DNA of 32,036 bases from Actinomycetes bacterium (lineage in GTDB: Bacteria; Actinomycetota; Acidimicrobiia; Acidimicrobiales; Palsa-688), in the NCBI GenBank assembly GCA_021808785.1, contig JAKBAX010000015.1, forward strand, positions 1-32,036, in the 5' to 3' direction. Of this stretch, positions 1-7,991 are shown in pieces. The notes under the pieces are model-generated. The model did not search any database. It was not told the DNA's origin and worked only from the letters and a program-made list of their open reading frames with translations. Within the stretch, counting starts at the first letter, position 1, and each line of letters begins with the position of its first letter. Position numbers and translations under genes: made by a program.

Positions 1-32
1 GCGGCTAGCGGCCGCTGAGGATGGGAAGGCGG

Positions 33-2345
33 CTAGCGACCGCCGGTTGCTACCGTCCCCGACGCCGACAGGCCGGCCCGCTCCTCGGCGGAGAACCCGA
101 TCTCGGCCAGCACCTCGTCGGTGTGCTCACCCAGGCCCGGGATGGACCCCGCTGCGCCCGGCCGCGGCACCGGGCCGAAGCGGGGCGGGAACACGGGCTG
201 GTCCAGCCGGCCCCGCTCGCCCCAGGGATAGGTGACGACCCGGCCGAGCTGCCGGTTGACCGGGTCGTCGACGATGCCGGCGACGAACGCCTCCCGGTCG
301 GCGTCGGGCACCTCCTCGCAGGGCACCCCGGCGGCCCGCAGGTCCGACACCCACACGGCCGCCGGCCGTTGGCGGAACCCCGCCTCCAGGGCCAGCTCCT
401 CGGGCTGGCGGCCGCCCCCGGGCCGCCCGAGCGGTGGCGGGTCGGCCGGCAGGCCAACCTCGACGGCGGACGAGACGGCCGAGACCAACCGGGTCCAGCA
501 GTCGGCGTCGGGCACCGCGAGGGCCAGCCAGCGGCCGTCGCCGCCCTCGTAGAGGCGGTAGGTGGCCCCGTAGCCGAGCTGGTCGGCGTCGAGCTCGGGA
601 CCGGCCACGACGCGCCCCCCGGAGACGAAGGCCCCCGACGCCAGCATCAGCCCGGCCCCCAGGAGGTTGCTGGCCACCCGCTGGCCGCAACCGGTGCGGC
701 GCCGGGCGTAGAGGGCGGCCAACACCCCGCAGGCCGACACCCACCCGGCGGCCACGTCGACCGCCCCCCAGACCAGGAAGGTGGGGGTGGCCCCGGAGCC
801 ACCCTGACCCTGCTCGATCCCGGCCAGCGCCTGGATCAGCTGGTCGTTGGTAGGCAGCGGGGCCCGCCGGCCGGTCTCGCCGAACCCGCTCGAGAAGGAG
901 TACACGGCGTGGGGGTTGGCGGCGCGCACCGCGGCTTCGTCGTAGCCCAGGCGTTCGGCCAGCCCCACCCGGGAGTTGTGGTGGACCACGTCGCTGGCGC
1001 GAAACAGCCGGGCCAGGACCGCAGCCGCCCCGGGTGCCTTCAGGTCCAGCGCGACAGCCCGCTTGCCCCGCTGGCCGGCCGCGAACATGGGTTCCATGCC
1101 GCGGTGGGCGTCACCCGAGACGGGCTCCACTTTGACCACATCGGCCCCCATCTCGGCCAGTACCAGTGGCATCACCGGTCCGGCCAGATAGGCGGAGAGA
1201 TCGAGCACCCGCACCCCGCAGAGCAGAGGGCCCGGCGAGGGCCGCGGCCCGCCGGCGGGCGGCAGGTCGGCCGCCGCCCGGGCCTTTACGACCACGGGCG
1301 GACCGGCCACGGTCATGGAGCCGCCTTCGACCCCGACGGCCATCCCGGCGGCCTGCACGTCGGCGTCGAGGAGGGCCTCGCCGGGCCGCAGAACCGGCTC
1401 GCAGCGGAAATCCCGGCCGGCCAGCTGCTCCAGCCAGTGGGCCCGGTCCCGGGTGGCGAAGCGCTCGGCCCACCGCCGACCCCGCTCCACCATGGCCCCG
1501 CTGACCAGCTCGGCTCGGTATCCGGCCTCGCTCGGCCGGTCGCCGAACTGGTCGAGGAACTGCTCGTAGGCGCCCTTGGCGCCGAACCACAGCTGGATGT
1601 ACCCGCCGTCGGCGCAGCGGTAGACCAGCGCCTCGGCCGGACCCTGCTCCTGCCACAGGAGCCGGGTGGTGGGCGACGGGTGCTCGACCCGGCCGAGGAT
1701 CATGGGCAGCAGGGCGAGCAGGCCGTCGTAGAGGGAGGTCTCGGCCCACCGGCCGGCGCCCGACCCGGCCCGCTCGTACAGGCCGGCCAGCACCCCGACC
1801 GTCGCCGACAAGGCGGCTCCGGCCTGGGGCACCGCCAGGGTGGGAAAGGCCGGCCGCCCCGGGTGGTGGGCCCGGATCTGGGTGGTCAGGCCGGCCCGGG
1901 CCGCTACCAGCAGGTCCAGGTCGGGCAGGGAGCCGGCGGCCCAGAAGCTGGGCCGGATGCGGGCGCCGACCAGCTCGGGGTGGTGGCGCGCCAAGTGATG
2001 GGCGCCGATCCCGACCTGCTCGATCAAGCGCTCGGGCCCACACAGCACGACCGCGTCGGCAGTCGCGGCCAGCGAGCGGACCACGCCGGCCGCCGCCTCT
2101 GCATCGTCGCCCCCACCGGTCGGGAGGGCCACGATCTCCTTGCCGTGGTTCCAGGCCCGGTCCCATTCCACCCCGGCGTCGAGCGGGGCGCGTGGCGCGG
2201 ACTGCACCCGCAGCACCTCCGCCCCGAGGTCGCGCAGGAGGGCCCCGGGCAGGGAGGTGGCCAGACCGGCTCCGACCACTGTGGTGCCGAGGGCCACTTC
2301 GACCACCCGGACACCGGCCAGCGGGGCGCCGGGGGCGGCGCTCAA
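33..2345 (-). CDS. Two-domain family III (CaiB/BaiF) CoA-transferase
   Basis: This 770-residue protein carries two consecutive CaiB/BaiF family III CoA-transferase modules, roughly residues 8-350 and 374-770. Family members usually move CoA between an acyl-CoA and a free carboxylic acid through an aspartyl-CoA thioester. The second module shows the classic features: RVLDLSAYLAGP, ADVVKVEP, GKRAVALDLK and SGFGETG, with the predicted catalytic Asp at D530 (GAVDVAAG). The first module is divergent. The aligned position is Q174 (VPQAGAA), so it is probably structural or regulatory. The TTG start overlaps the stop of the upstream amidohydrolase gene as TTGA, which implies translational coupling. 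Tandem-domain members of this family are known (DddD is one), so the fusion is not unique. The acid or CoA donor cannot be read from the sequence; the nearby P450s and amidohydrolases suggest a lipophilic or aromatic acid (inference). Confidence 0.9.
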   Translation of the reverse strand: MSAAPGAPLAGVRVVEVALGTTVVGAGLATSLPGALLRDLGAEVLRVQSAPRAPLDAGVEWDRAWNHGKEIVALPTGGGDDAEAAAGVVRSLAATADAVVLCGPERLIEQVGIGAHHLARHHPELVGARIRPSFWAAGSLPDLDLLVAARAGLTTQIRAHHPGRPAFPTLAVPQAGAALSATVGVLAGLYERAGSGAGRWAETSLYDGLLALLPMILGRVEHPSPTTRLLWQEQGPAEALVYRCADGGYIQLWFGAKGAYEQFLDQFGDRPSEAGYRAELVSGAMVERGRRWAERFATRDRAHWLEQLAGRDFRCEPVLRPGEALLDADVQAAGMAVGVEGGSMTVAGPPVVVKARAAADLPPAGGPRPSPGPLLCGVRVLDLSAYLAGPVMPLVLAEMGADVVKVEPVSGDAHRGMEPMFAAGQRGKRAVALDLKAPGAAAVLARLFRASDVVHHNSRVGLAERLGYDEAAVRAANPHAVYSFSSGFGETGRRAPLPTNDQLIQALAGIEQGQGGSGATPTFLVWGAVDVAAGWVSACGVLAALYARRRTGCGQRVASNLLGAGLMLASGAFVSGGRVVAGPELDADQLGYGATYRLYEGGDGRWLALAVPDADCWTRLVSAVSSAVEVGLPADPPPLGRPGGGRQPEELALEAGFRQRPAAVWVSDLRAAGVPCEEVPDADREAFVAGIVDDPVNRQLGRVVTYPWGERGRLDQPVFPPRFGPVPRPGAAGSIPGLGEHTDEVLAEIGFSAEERAGLSASGTVATGGR

Positions 2346-3985
2346 CTTCGAAGGAGACGGCCGGGGGCGGCCCCGTCCACCTCCTCCCCGGCCCGGCGCG
2401 TCGCCACCCCGTTGACCCAGACGTGCTCGATGCCCGTCGGGCGCACCAGCAGCCGGTCCGCGCCGCCCGGTTGGTCACGCACCCGCTCCACCGGGGTGGT
2501 ACCGACCGTGTCGGGATCGAACGCCACCAGGTCGGCCAGCATCGCCTCCTGCACCAGGCCCCGTTCGGCCACCCGGAAGGCCTGGCGGGGCTGGCCGGTC
2601 AACCGCCACACCGCATGCTCGAGTGACAGCGCCCGGCGTTCCCGGACCCAGTGGCCGAGCAGGTGGGTGGAATAGCAGGCGTCGCACAGCTGGCTGGCGT
2701 GGGCCCCGGCGTCGGAGAGGCCGAGCAGGGTGCGGTCACCGGCCAGGAGGTCGCCGATCTCGTCGTCGCCGTCGTTGTCCATGACGACCCGGAAGCGGGT
2801 GGCCAACCCGTCCTCGAGGGCCAGGTCGACCATCAGATCGAACGGGTTGGTGCCCCGCTCGGCCGCCAGGCGGTCGAGGGCGATACCGATGAGCCGGGGG
2901 TGGGCGCCGGTCTCGTCCACCGCGGTCTTGGCCCACCGGTGGTGCCACGCATCCAGCGTGGCCGGCCGGGCCCGCACCCGCCACGCCGGATCGGCCAGCA
3001 GGCCGGCCCGCTGGTCACGAGCCGCACCCAGCACCTCCTTCCATTCGTCCACCTCCCCGAGCGGGGTGGGATCGGCGAGGGTCATCTGCATCACGATGGG
3101 CCGGCAGGCGATCTGGGGGTACACCTCGCCCGGCAGGGCGGCTCCCCGCTCCACCGTGCGCCGAGCAGCGCCCGGGCGGTCGGCGCGGGCGACCAGGGCG
3201 GTCCAGGTGACCGGGATCCCGCAGGCGACGGCCAGCTCGGAGAACTGCTCCAGCCACAGTCCCGGGCCGATCGACACGGCCAGCACCCCCCGGCCCAGGT
3301 CACCCAGCACCGAGGTCAGCGCGTACACCTCGTCCACCTCGGCGAACCGGCTGGGCACCGGCCGGCCGAAGGCGCCCTGGTGGTTGGGCTGGCGCGAGGT
3401 GGAGAAGCCGATGGCCCCGGCCTCCATACCCTCGCGCAGTAGCTGCTGCATGCGGGCCACCTCGGCTGCGGTGGCCGGCCGCTCCTCCGGACCGACGACG
3501 AAGAGGCGCAGTGCGGAGTGACCGACGAAGGCCCCCACGTTGATCCGCTTGTCCCGACCGTCGACGGCGGCCAGGTACTCGGGGAAGGTCTCGAAGCACC
3601 AGTCGATGCCCTCGTCGAGGGCTTCTATGGACATGCCCTCGACATTTTCCAGGGTCCGCACGATCAGGTCCCGGTGCTCGGGGTGGGTGGGAGCCACGCC
3701 GAAACCGCAGTTGCCCATGACCACGCTGGTGACGCCGTGCCAGCTCGACGGGGTCAGATCGCCGTCCCACAGGATCTGCGCGTCGTAGTGGGTGTGCACG
3801 TCGATGAAGCCGGGGGCCAGCACCAGCCCGCCCAGATCCACCACCTCGGTGCCGGCCTCGGGGGCCAGCGAACCGGCCTCGGCCACCGCGGTGATGCGGT
3901 CGGCTTCGACGGCGACGTCCGCCGGGCGGGCCGGGGCCCCCGTCCCGTCGATGAGCGTCCCGCCGCGGAGCAGCATCCGGTGCAT
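2342..3985 (-). CDS. Amidohydrolase, N-acyl-D-amino-acid deacylase-like
   Basis: This is a metal-dependent amidohydrolase of the D-aminoacylase type. The N terminus has the beta-sandwich strand LLRGGTLIDGTGAPARPADVAVE, followed by the metal motif GFIDVHTHYDAQ, then NCGFG and GHSALR. Near the C terminus is the SDAGAHASQLCD segment with the late metal-ligand Asp, followed by a return to the sandwich (ADLVAFDP). Members hydrolyse N-acyl or cyclic amide bonds; many actinobacterial homologues lie in lipid-degradation clusters with no proven substrate. The track start at 4048 is a GTG inside an inverted repeat, so I prefer ATG 3985 or ATG 3976. The GGAGGG at 3988-3993 lies 2 nt from the first and 11 nt from the second, so the choice is open. 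The gene overlaps the downstream CoA-transferase start by 4 bp and diverges from the P450 at 4069. Confidence 0.87.
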   Translation of the reverse strand: MHRMLLRGGTLIDGTGAPARPADVAVEADRITAVAEAGSLAPEAGTEVVDLGGLVLAPGFIDVHTHYDAQILWDGDLTPSSWHGVTSVVMGNCGFGVAPTHPEHRDLIVRTLENVEGMSIEALDEGIDWCFETFPEYLAAVDGRDKRINVGAFVGHSALRLFVVGPEERPATAAEVARMQQLLREGMEAGAIGFSTSRQPNHQGAFGRPVPSRFAEVDEVYALTSVLGDLGRGVLAVSIGPGLWLEQFSELAVACGIPVTWTALVARADRPGAARRTVERGAALPGEVYPQIACRPIVMQMTLADPTPLGEVDEWKEVLGAARDQRAGLLADPAWRVRARPATLDAWHHRWAKTAVDETGAHPRLIGIALDRLAAERGTNPFDLMVDLALEDGLATRFRVVMDNDGDDEIGDLLAGDRTLLGLSDAGAHASQLCDACYSTHLLGHWVRERRALSLEHAVWRLTGQPRQAFRVAERGLVQEAMLADLVAFDPDTVGTTPVERVRDQPGGADRLLVRPTGIEHVWVNGVATRRAGEEVDGAAPGRLLRS

Positions 3986-4032
3986 CACCCTCCGATCGGT
4001 CGCGCCCCACCTCCGAGCGATGGTGCGGTCCA

Positions 4033-4060
4033 CTAAGGTAGCAAACACTCGCTCACTTAG
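4033..4060. promoter_or_regulatory. Imperfect inverted repeat, candidate TetR-type operator
   Basis: CTAAGGTAGC and GCTCACTTAG form 10-bp arms (8 of 10 positions complementary) around an 8-bp spacer. The element lies in the short divergent gap between the amidohydrolase and P450 genes and ends just before the P450 ribosome-binding site (GGGAGG). That position would suit a repressor controlling both genes. The TetR gene at 5324-5926 is a candidate partner (inference). Confidence 0.45.
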
Positions 4061-4068
4061 GGGAGGCC

Positions 4069-5298
4069 ATGGTGACCGATACGACGGCTGGGGACGCGGC
4101 CATCATCACCGACGACTGGTGCCGGGAGCACTTCGACCACCTGGCGCCCGAGCTGGCCGCCGACCTCCAGGCCACCCTGGACCGCATGCGCCGGCACTGC
4201 CCGGTGGCCCACAGCGACCGTTACGACGGGTTCTGGGTCTTCACCCGCTACGAGGACGTGCTGGCCATCGCCCAGGACTGGCAGACGTTCAGCTCGGCCC
4301 AGGGTCTGACGGTGCCGGTGAGCCCGATCGCGGTGCGCAACCTGCCGGTGGAGATCGACCCGCCCCTGCAGCGGGCGTTCAAGCGGCTGATCAACCCGTA
4401 TTTCACCCCGGCCGTGGTGGCGCGCTGGGAGGAGCCGACCCGGGATCTGGTCCGCCACCTGATCGACGGCTTCGGGGCGGCCGGCCGGTGCGACTTCATG
4501 GCCGACTTCGCCCGCCCCTACCCGGCTCTGTCGTTCTTCCGATCCGCCATCAACGCGCCCGCCGAGGACGTGGAAAAAGTGGCGTACCTGGCGTCCAAGT
4601 CCGGGACGCCCAACGATCCCGAGGCGGCTGCCTGCTGGGCCGGGCTCTCGGAATGGATCCGGAACTTCGTCGACGCCCGGCGGAGCGGCCCGCCCCTCGG
4701 TGACGTGGTGGATGCCGTCATCGGCGCCGATATCGAGGGTCGGCCGATAACCGACGAGGAGGTCATCGGAACCGTCCAGCTGCTGATCCTCGGAGGGTTG
4801 GAGACCACCGCGGGGGCGCTCGGCGCCATGATGATCCGATTCTGCCGGGAGCCCGAAGTGGCCGATCGGTTGCGCCGGGACCCCGACGCCATCCCGGCCG
4901 CGGTGGAGGAGCTGCTGCGCCTGGATGGACCGTTCATCTCGATCGCCCGCACGGTGACCCGGGACACGGAGCTCGGCGGCCAAGTGCTGAAGGCCGGTGA
5001 GAAGGTGATCATCTACTGGGCCTCGGCCTCCCGGGACCCGGCCCAGTTCGAGCACCCGGACCGCTTCGACCCGGAGCGGGCCGGTAACCGGCACCTGGCC
5101 TTCGGCGCCGGCCCCCACCGCTGCGCCGGCTCCCATCTGGCCCGGATGAACCTCCGCGTCGCGCTCGAGGAGCTGCTGCCCCGCCTCGACGACCTGCGCC
5201 TGCAGGAGGGGGCGGACATCAGGTTCCACTCCACTTTCAACCGGGCCCCGCTGAGCGTCCCGATCCGGTTCCGCCCCGGCCGCCGCCTGGCCGGCTGA
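4069..5298 (+). CDS. Cytochrome P450 (bacterial class I type)
   Basis: This 409-residue soluble cytochrome P450 is a heme-thiolate monooxygenase that would need a separate ferredoxin and reductase, neither of which is in this window. It shows the I-helix oxygen-activation motif GGLETT (about 242-247), the K-helix ExxR in EELLRLD (about 280-285) and the heme loop FGAGPHRCAGSHLA with axial ligand Cys352. The length is normal for bacterial P450s. ATG 4069 lies only 2 nt after GGGAGG, so GTG 4072 is an alternative start. It is transcribed divergently from the amidohydrolase/CoA-transferase pair and converges with the TetR gene, leaving a gap of 25 bp. The subfamily and substrate cannot be assigned; steroid-, terpene- or fatty-acid-type substrates are typical for actinobacterial P450s in such clusters. 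Confidence 0.95.
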   Translation: MVTDTTAGDAAIITDDWCREHFDHLAPELAADLQATLDRMRRHCPVAHSDRYDGFWVFTRYEDVLAIAQDWQTFSSAQGLTVPVSPIAVRNLPVEIDPPLQRAFKRLINPYFTPAVVARWEEPTRDLVRHLIDGFGAAGRCDFMADFARPYPALSFFRSAINAPAEDVEKVAYLASKSGTPNDPEAAACWAGLSEWIRNFVDARRSGPPLGDVVDAVIGADIEGRPITDEEVIGTVQLLILGGLETTAGALGAMMIRFCREPEVADRLRRDPDAIPAAVEELLRLDGPFISIARTVTRDTELGGQVLKAGEKVIIYWASASRDPAQFEHPDRFDPERAGNRHLAFGAGPHRCAGSHLARMNLRVALEELLPRLDDLRLQEGADIRFHSTFNRAPLSVPIRFRPGRRLAG

Positions 5299-5323
5299 AG
5301 CGCCAAGGGGCCGGACCCGACGG

Positions 5324-5926
5324 CTAGGGCCGGGCTCCCCCCTTGATGGCGTCCTCCACCAGGCCCAGCACCCACAACATGGCCCGGATGGCCTCCTTGG
5401 GCGCGATGGCCCAGTCGGCCACCAGGCGTTCGTAGGACACCGGGCTCCACAGCACGTCCAGCACGGCCGCCGCCAGCTTCCGGTCGGCCGGCGACCACTC
5501 CCGCGCCGCCCCCCGCACGGCCGCGGCGAGCACCGAGCGCTGGCGCTCGTTCTCCGCCGCCACGCTCGGGTCGGTGGCGGTCCGGGCCTCGATGGGGAAA
5601 GAAGACACGTACTCGAAGATGCGCGTCGCCACCCCTTTGAGGTCGTCGAGACCCATGCCATCGATGTCGACGCCGGCCTCTTCGCGTAGTCGGACCAAGA
5701 CCGCGTCGCGCAGCTCCCGCTCGCCGGCGAAGTGACGGTACACGGTGCGCTCGTGGACGCCGGCCCGTTCGGCCACGGCCCGGATGGTGAGGGCCGACCA
5801 GTTCCAGACGGGGAAGCGGTGCAAGAGGTCGGCCCCGGCGGTGATGATGCGCTCGCGGGTCTCGGCCGCCTGCTGGCGGCGGAGCGGGCTGTCGTAGGGC
5901 CGTCGGGCCGGCGTCGGCGGTATCAG
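5324..5926 (-). CDS. TetR-family transcriptional regulator with non-canonical start
   Basis: This is a TetR-type regulator with the N-terminal helix-turn-helix LTIRAVAERAGVHERTVYRHFAGERELRDAVL and a helical ligand-binding C-terminal part ending in GGARP. The track begins at TTG 5824, which would cut helix 1 of the DNA-binding domain. In the same frame the sequence continues upstream as RQQAAETRERIITAGADLLHRF, normal TetR helix 1. Between the P450 stop (5945) and TTG 5824 there is no in-frame ATG, GTG or TTG. The only likely initiator is CTG at 5926, preceded by GGTGGGGGA, giving about 200 residues, which is normal TetR length. The gene follows the P450 stop by 18 bp and is probably co-transcribed with the GntR and P450 genes. 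A CTG start or a sequencing error upstream are both possible. Confidence 0.85.
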   Translation of the reverse strand: MIPPTPARRPYDSPLRRQQAAETRERIITAGADLLHRFPVWNWSALTIRAVAERAGVHERTVYRHFAGERELRDAVLVRLREEAGVDIDGMGLDDLKGVATRIFEYVSSFPIEARTATDPSVAAENERQRSVLAAAVRGAAREWSPADRKLAAAVLDVLWSPVSYERLVADWAIAPKEAIRAMLWVLGLVEDAIKGGARP

Positions 5927-5944
5927 AGGTCCCCCACCGTCGCC

Positions 5945-7144
5945 CTAGGGGATCACCGTAGGCAGCGTTTCCCAGCCCCGGACGGTCGATGTGCTGGCCA
6001 TCTTCATGGCGTCCTGATCGAGCTCCCATTCGGGAAAGCGCTCGAGCACCTCCTCCAGGGCGATCTTGCCCTCCAGGCGGGCCAGAGCGGCCCCCAGGCA
6101 GAAATGGATGCCGTAGCCGAAGGCCAGGTGGGCGCCGATGCGCCGGTGGACGTCGAACGTGTCGCCGGCGGGGAAGCGGCGGTCATCGCGATTGGCCGAG
6201 CCCGTGAGGAACATCATGACGCTGCCCTCCGGCACGACCTGGCCCAGCACCTCGATGTCACGGCTGACATATCTGGCGATGTGGTGGGCCGGGGGCTCGT
6301 AGCGCAGGAGCTCTTCCACCGCGTTGGGGATGAGAGAGGGATCGGCGACCAGGTCCCGCCGCTGATCGGGGTGCTCGGCCAACACCTTGCCGGCCCAGCC
6401 GATCAGGCGGGCGATGGTCTCGTTACCGGCGCCGGCCACCACGTTGATGTAGGTGAGCAGCTCCTGGCGGGAGAGACGACACAGGGCCCCGTGCTCGTCC
6501 TCGAACTCGGCATTCATCAAGTCGGTGATCAGGTCGTCGGTGGGGTGGTCGGCCCGCCAGTCGACGTAGTCGGCGAATATCTCGCCATTGGCGAGGGCCC
6601 CCTCGGTGAATCGCTGCGGCTTCCCGGGAGTGGTACGCAGGTCGGCGTCGACCTTGTCGCGCACCGCTTCTTGGTCGTCGAAGGGGATCCCGAACAGCAT
6701 GCCGACCACCCGCATGGGCATCTGGCGGCCCAGGTCCTTCACGAAGTCGAAGCGCCCGGCCCCGACGTGGGGATCGAGTGCCTTGACGCAGTACTCGCGG
6801 ATTTCCGCCTCCAGCGCCTTCATCTTCTTGGGGGTGAAGGCCCGCGAGAGCAGCCGGCGGTGGATGGTGTGGGCGGGCGGATCCTCGAAGATCAAGGTGC
6901 CGGGGGGCATCTCGATACCGGCCCGGATCAACTCGAGGATGCCGCCCCGTCCGGAGATGTAGGTGGAGTGGTCCACGAGGCCCCGCTCCACGTCGTCGTA
7001 GCGGCTGAGGGCGTAGAAGTCGAGCTCCTCGTTGTAATAGAGGGGCGCTTCCTCCCGCAGCCGCCGGTAGACGGGGTAGGGATCGGCCTCGATCTCGACC
7101 TTGTAGGGGTCGTAGTAGACGTCGTCGGCACTCGAGGGGCTCAC
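5945..7144 (-). CDS. Cytochrome P450 (second, unrelated subfamily)
   Basis: This 399-residue bacterial cytochrome P450 has the substrate-side motif FEDPPAHTIHRRLLSRAFTP, the I-helix AGAGNET (about 237-243; Asn and Glu sit where other P450s have the acid-Thr pair), the K-helix EELLRYEPP and the heme loop FGYGIHFCLGAALARLEG with Cys349. The AGAGNET helix and the YxP-type N terminus differ clearly from the P450 at 4069, so this is not a recent duplicate. The GTG start is the first one in frame; its ribosome-binding site is weak (GGCGGGG). It lies 52 bp downstream of the GntR gene and 18 bp upstream of the TetR coding region, so the three probably form one leftward transcript. The redox partners and the substrate are not in view. 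Confidence 0.95.
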   Translation of the reverse strand: MSPSSADDVYYDPYKVEIEADPYPVYRRLREEAPLYYNEELDFYALSRYDDVERGLVDHSTYISGRGGILELIRAGIEMPPGTLIFEDPPAHTIHRRLLSRAFTPKKMKALEAEIREYCVKALDPHVGAGRFDFVKDLGRQMPMRVVGMLFGIPFDDQEAVRDKVDADLRTTPGKPQRFTEGALANGEIFADYVDWRADHPTDDLITDLMNAEFEDEHGALCRLSRQELLTYINVVAGAGNETIARLIGWAGKVLAEHPDQRRDLVADPSLIPNAVEELLRYEPPAHHIARYVSRDIEVLGQVVPEGSVMMFLTGSANRDDRRFPAGDTFDVHRRIGAHLAFGYGIHFCLGAALARLEGKIALEEVLERFPEWELDQDAMKMASTSTVRGWETLPTVIP

Positions 7145-7196
7145 CCCGCCATATTGATGTCAGACGACCATGGCGTCAATAGCGGGGGCGACCGCG

Positions 7197-7886
7197 TCAG
7201 CCGGCCTGTTGCTTCACCGCACCATCGGGTATCACGCCGCGGCGGGCCAGCTCTTCGATGACCTCCTCCGCGGTAGCCCGGGCCTCCGACCGGCGCAGCT
7301 CGGACGACCGGCGCTCGTCGCCCGCCTCGATGGCCTCGATCACCCGGGTGTGGGCCTCGACCATCTGGGCCACGGAGCGGCGGCTGCTGTTGCGCGCCGC
7401 CCAGTTGAGAAAGCCGTCGAAGCCGCGCAGCTCCGCCCGCAACCGGGGGGTGGCGCCGGCGCGGTGCTCGGTCCGCAGGATGTCGGTGGCCACCTCGTAG
7501 GCCCGGGCGGTGGCGTGGTCGGGCAGGGCGGCCAGCTCGGCCAGACCCTGCCGGAGCTCGGCGATGACCTCGGGATCGCGGTTGCGGGCGACCCGGGCCA
7601 CCGCCACTCCGCTCAGCATGCCGAGCACGTGGAAGTCCGCCCGCAGGGTGCGGGCGTCGAAGTGCTCGACCAGGGCCGAGCGGTGCACCCGGGTGGACAC
7701 GACCCCGTCGCGCTCGAGCAGGGTCAGGGCCTCGCGCACCGGGGTCGGGCTGACCCCGAGCGCGGCCGCCACCTGCTCGACGTCGACGCGGTCCCCCGGC
7801 CGCAGGCGGCCCTCGAAGATCTCCTGGACCAGGTGCTCGACGACGGCCCGGCTGGTCCTGGCCCGGCGCAGACCCGTGAGAGCCAT
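7197..7886 (-). CDS. GntR/FadR-type (FCD domain) transcriptional regulator
   Basis: This 229-residue regulator has an N-terminal winged helix-turn-helix of the GntR family: RPGDRVDVEQVAAALGVSPTPVREALTLLERDGVV, about residues 28-65. An all-helical C-terminal FCD effector domain follows. FCD proteins usually bind a small organic acid, often through a metal held by Asp/His residues. Here the last helix reads EAHTRVIEAIEAGDERRSSELRRSEAR, and the usual final His (as in RAHL) appears to be missing, so ligand binding may be metal-poor or altered. ATG 7886 is clear. It heads the leftward GntR-P450-TetR set and diverges from the amidohydrolase at 7992. The perfect 27-bp palindrome in the shared gap is the obvious candidate binding site. 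Confidence 0.92.
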   Translation of the reverse strand: MALTGLRRARTSRAVVEHLVQEIFEGRLRPGDRVDVEQVAAALGVSPTPVREALTLLERDGVVSTRVHRSALVEHFDARTLRADFHVLGMLSGVAVARVARNRDPEVIAELRQGLAELAALPDHATARAYEVATDILRTEHRAGATPRLRAELRGFDGFLNWAARNSSRRSVAQMVEAHTRVIEAIEAGDERRSSELRRSEARATAEEVIEELARRGVIPDGAVKQQAG

Positions 7887-7914
7887 TGCCTCAACATAGC
7901 GTCGGCCCGGTTTG

Positions 7915-7941
7915 CAATTTCCAATTTTCTATTGGAAATTG
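7915..7941. promoter_or_regulatory. Perfect 27-bp palindrome, candidate GntR operator
   Basis: CAATTTCCAAT and ATTGGAAATTG are perfect 11-bp inverted arms around a 5-bp spacer (TTTCT). This very AT-rich element stands out in GC-rich DNA and sits in the divergent gap between the GntR gene and the amidohydrolase. Its position and symmetry fit an operator for the adjacent GntR regulator acting on both promoters. A TATGTT hexamer (minus strand, 7893-7898) close to the GntR start may be its -10 box. Confidence 0.65.
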
Positions 7942-7980
7942 GGGGGCGGTGGCACCCGCCGGTGGGTGGCGCCGTGACGA

Positions 7981-7986
7981 GGAGGG
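7981..7986 (+). promoter_or_regulatory. Ribosome-binding site fixing the amidohydrolase start
   Basis: GGAGGG lies 5 nt upstream of GTG 7992. This places the true start far inside the 667-residue track ORF, whose first 274 codons run across the opposite-strand GntR gene and the palindrome. Confidence 0.65.
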
Positions 7987-7991
7987 ACCTG

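Noticed and set aside
21-2675. 884-residue plus-strand ORF and other long ORFs opposite real genes (for example 15104-17647, 12196-14538, 17847-19661, 23112-24950)
   Set aside because: They are rich in Gly/Arg/Pro/His/Gln low-complexity sequence, match no family I recognise and lie antisense to clear enzymes. They are typical GC-driven shadow frames.
5299-5323. Bidirectional terminator between the convergent P450 and TetR genes
   Set aside because: I could not build a convincing stem or T-run in the 25-bp gap.
4069-7144. The two P450 genes as a recent tandem duplication
   Set aside because: Their I-helix motifs (GGLETT versus AGAGNET), N termini and heme loops differ too much, and they lie on opposite strands.
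7170-7991. N-terminal 274 codons of the 667-residue track ORF
   Set aside because: They run antisense to the GntR gene and through the palindrome. The conserved amidohydrolase begins after the GGAGGG at 7981.
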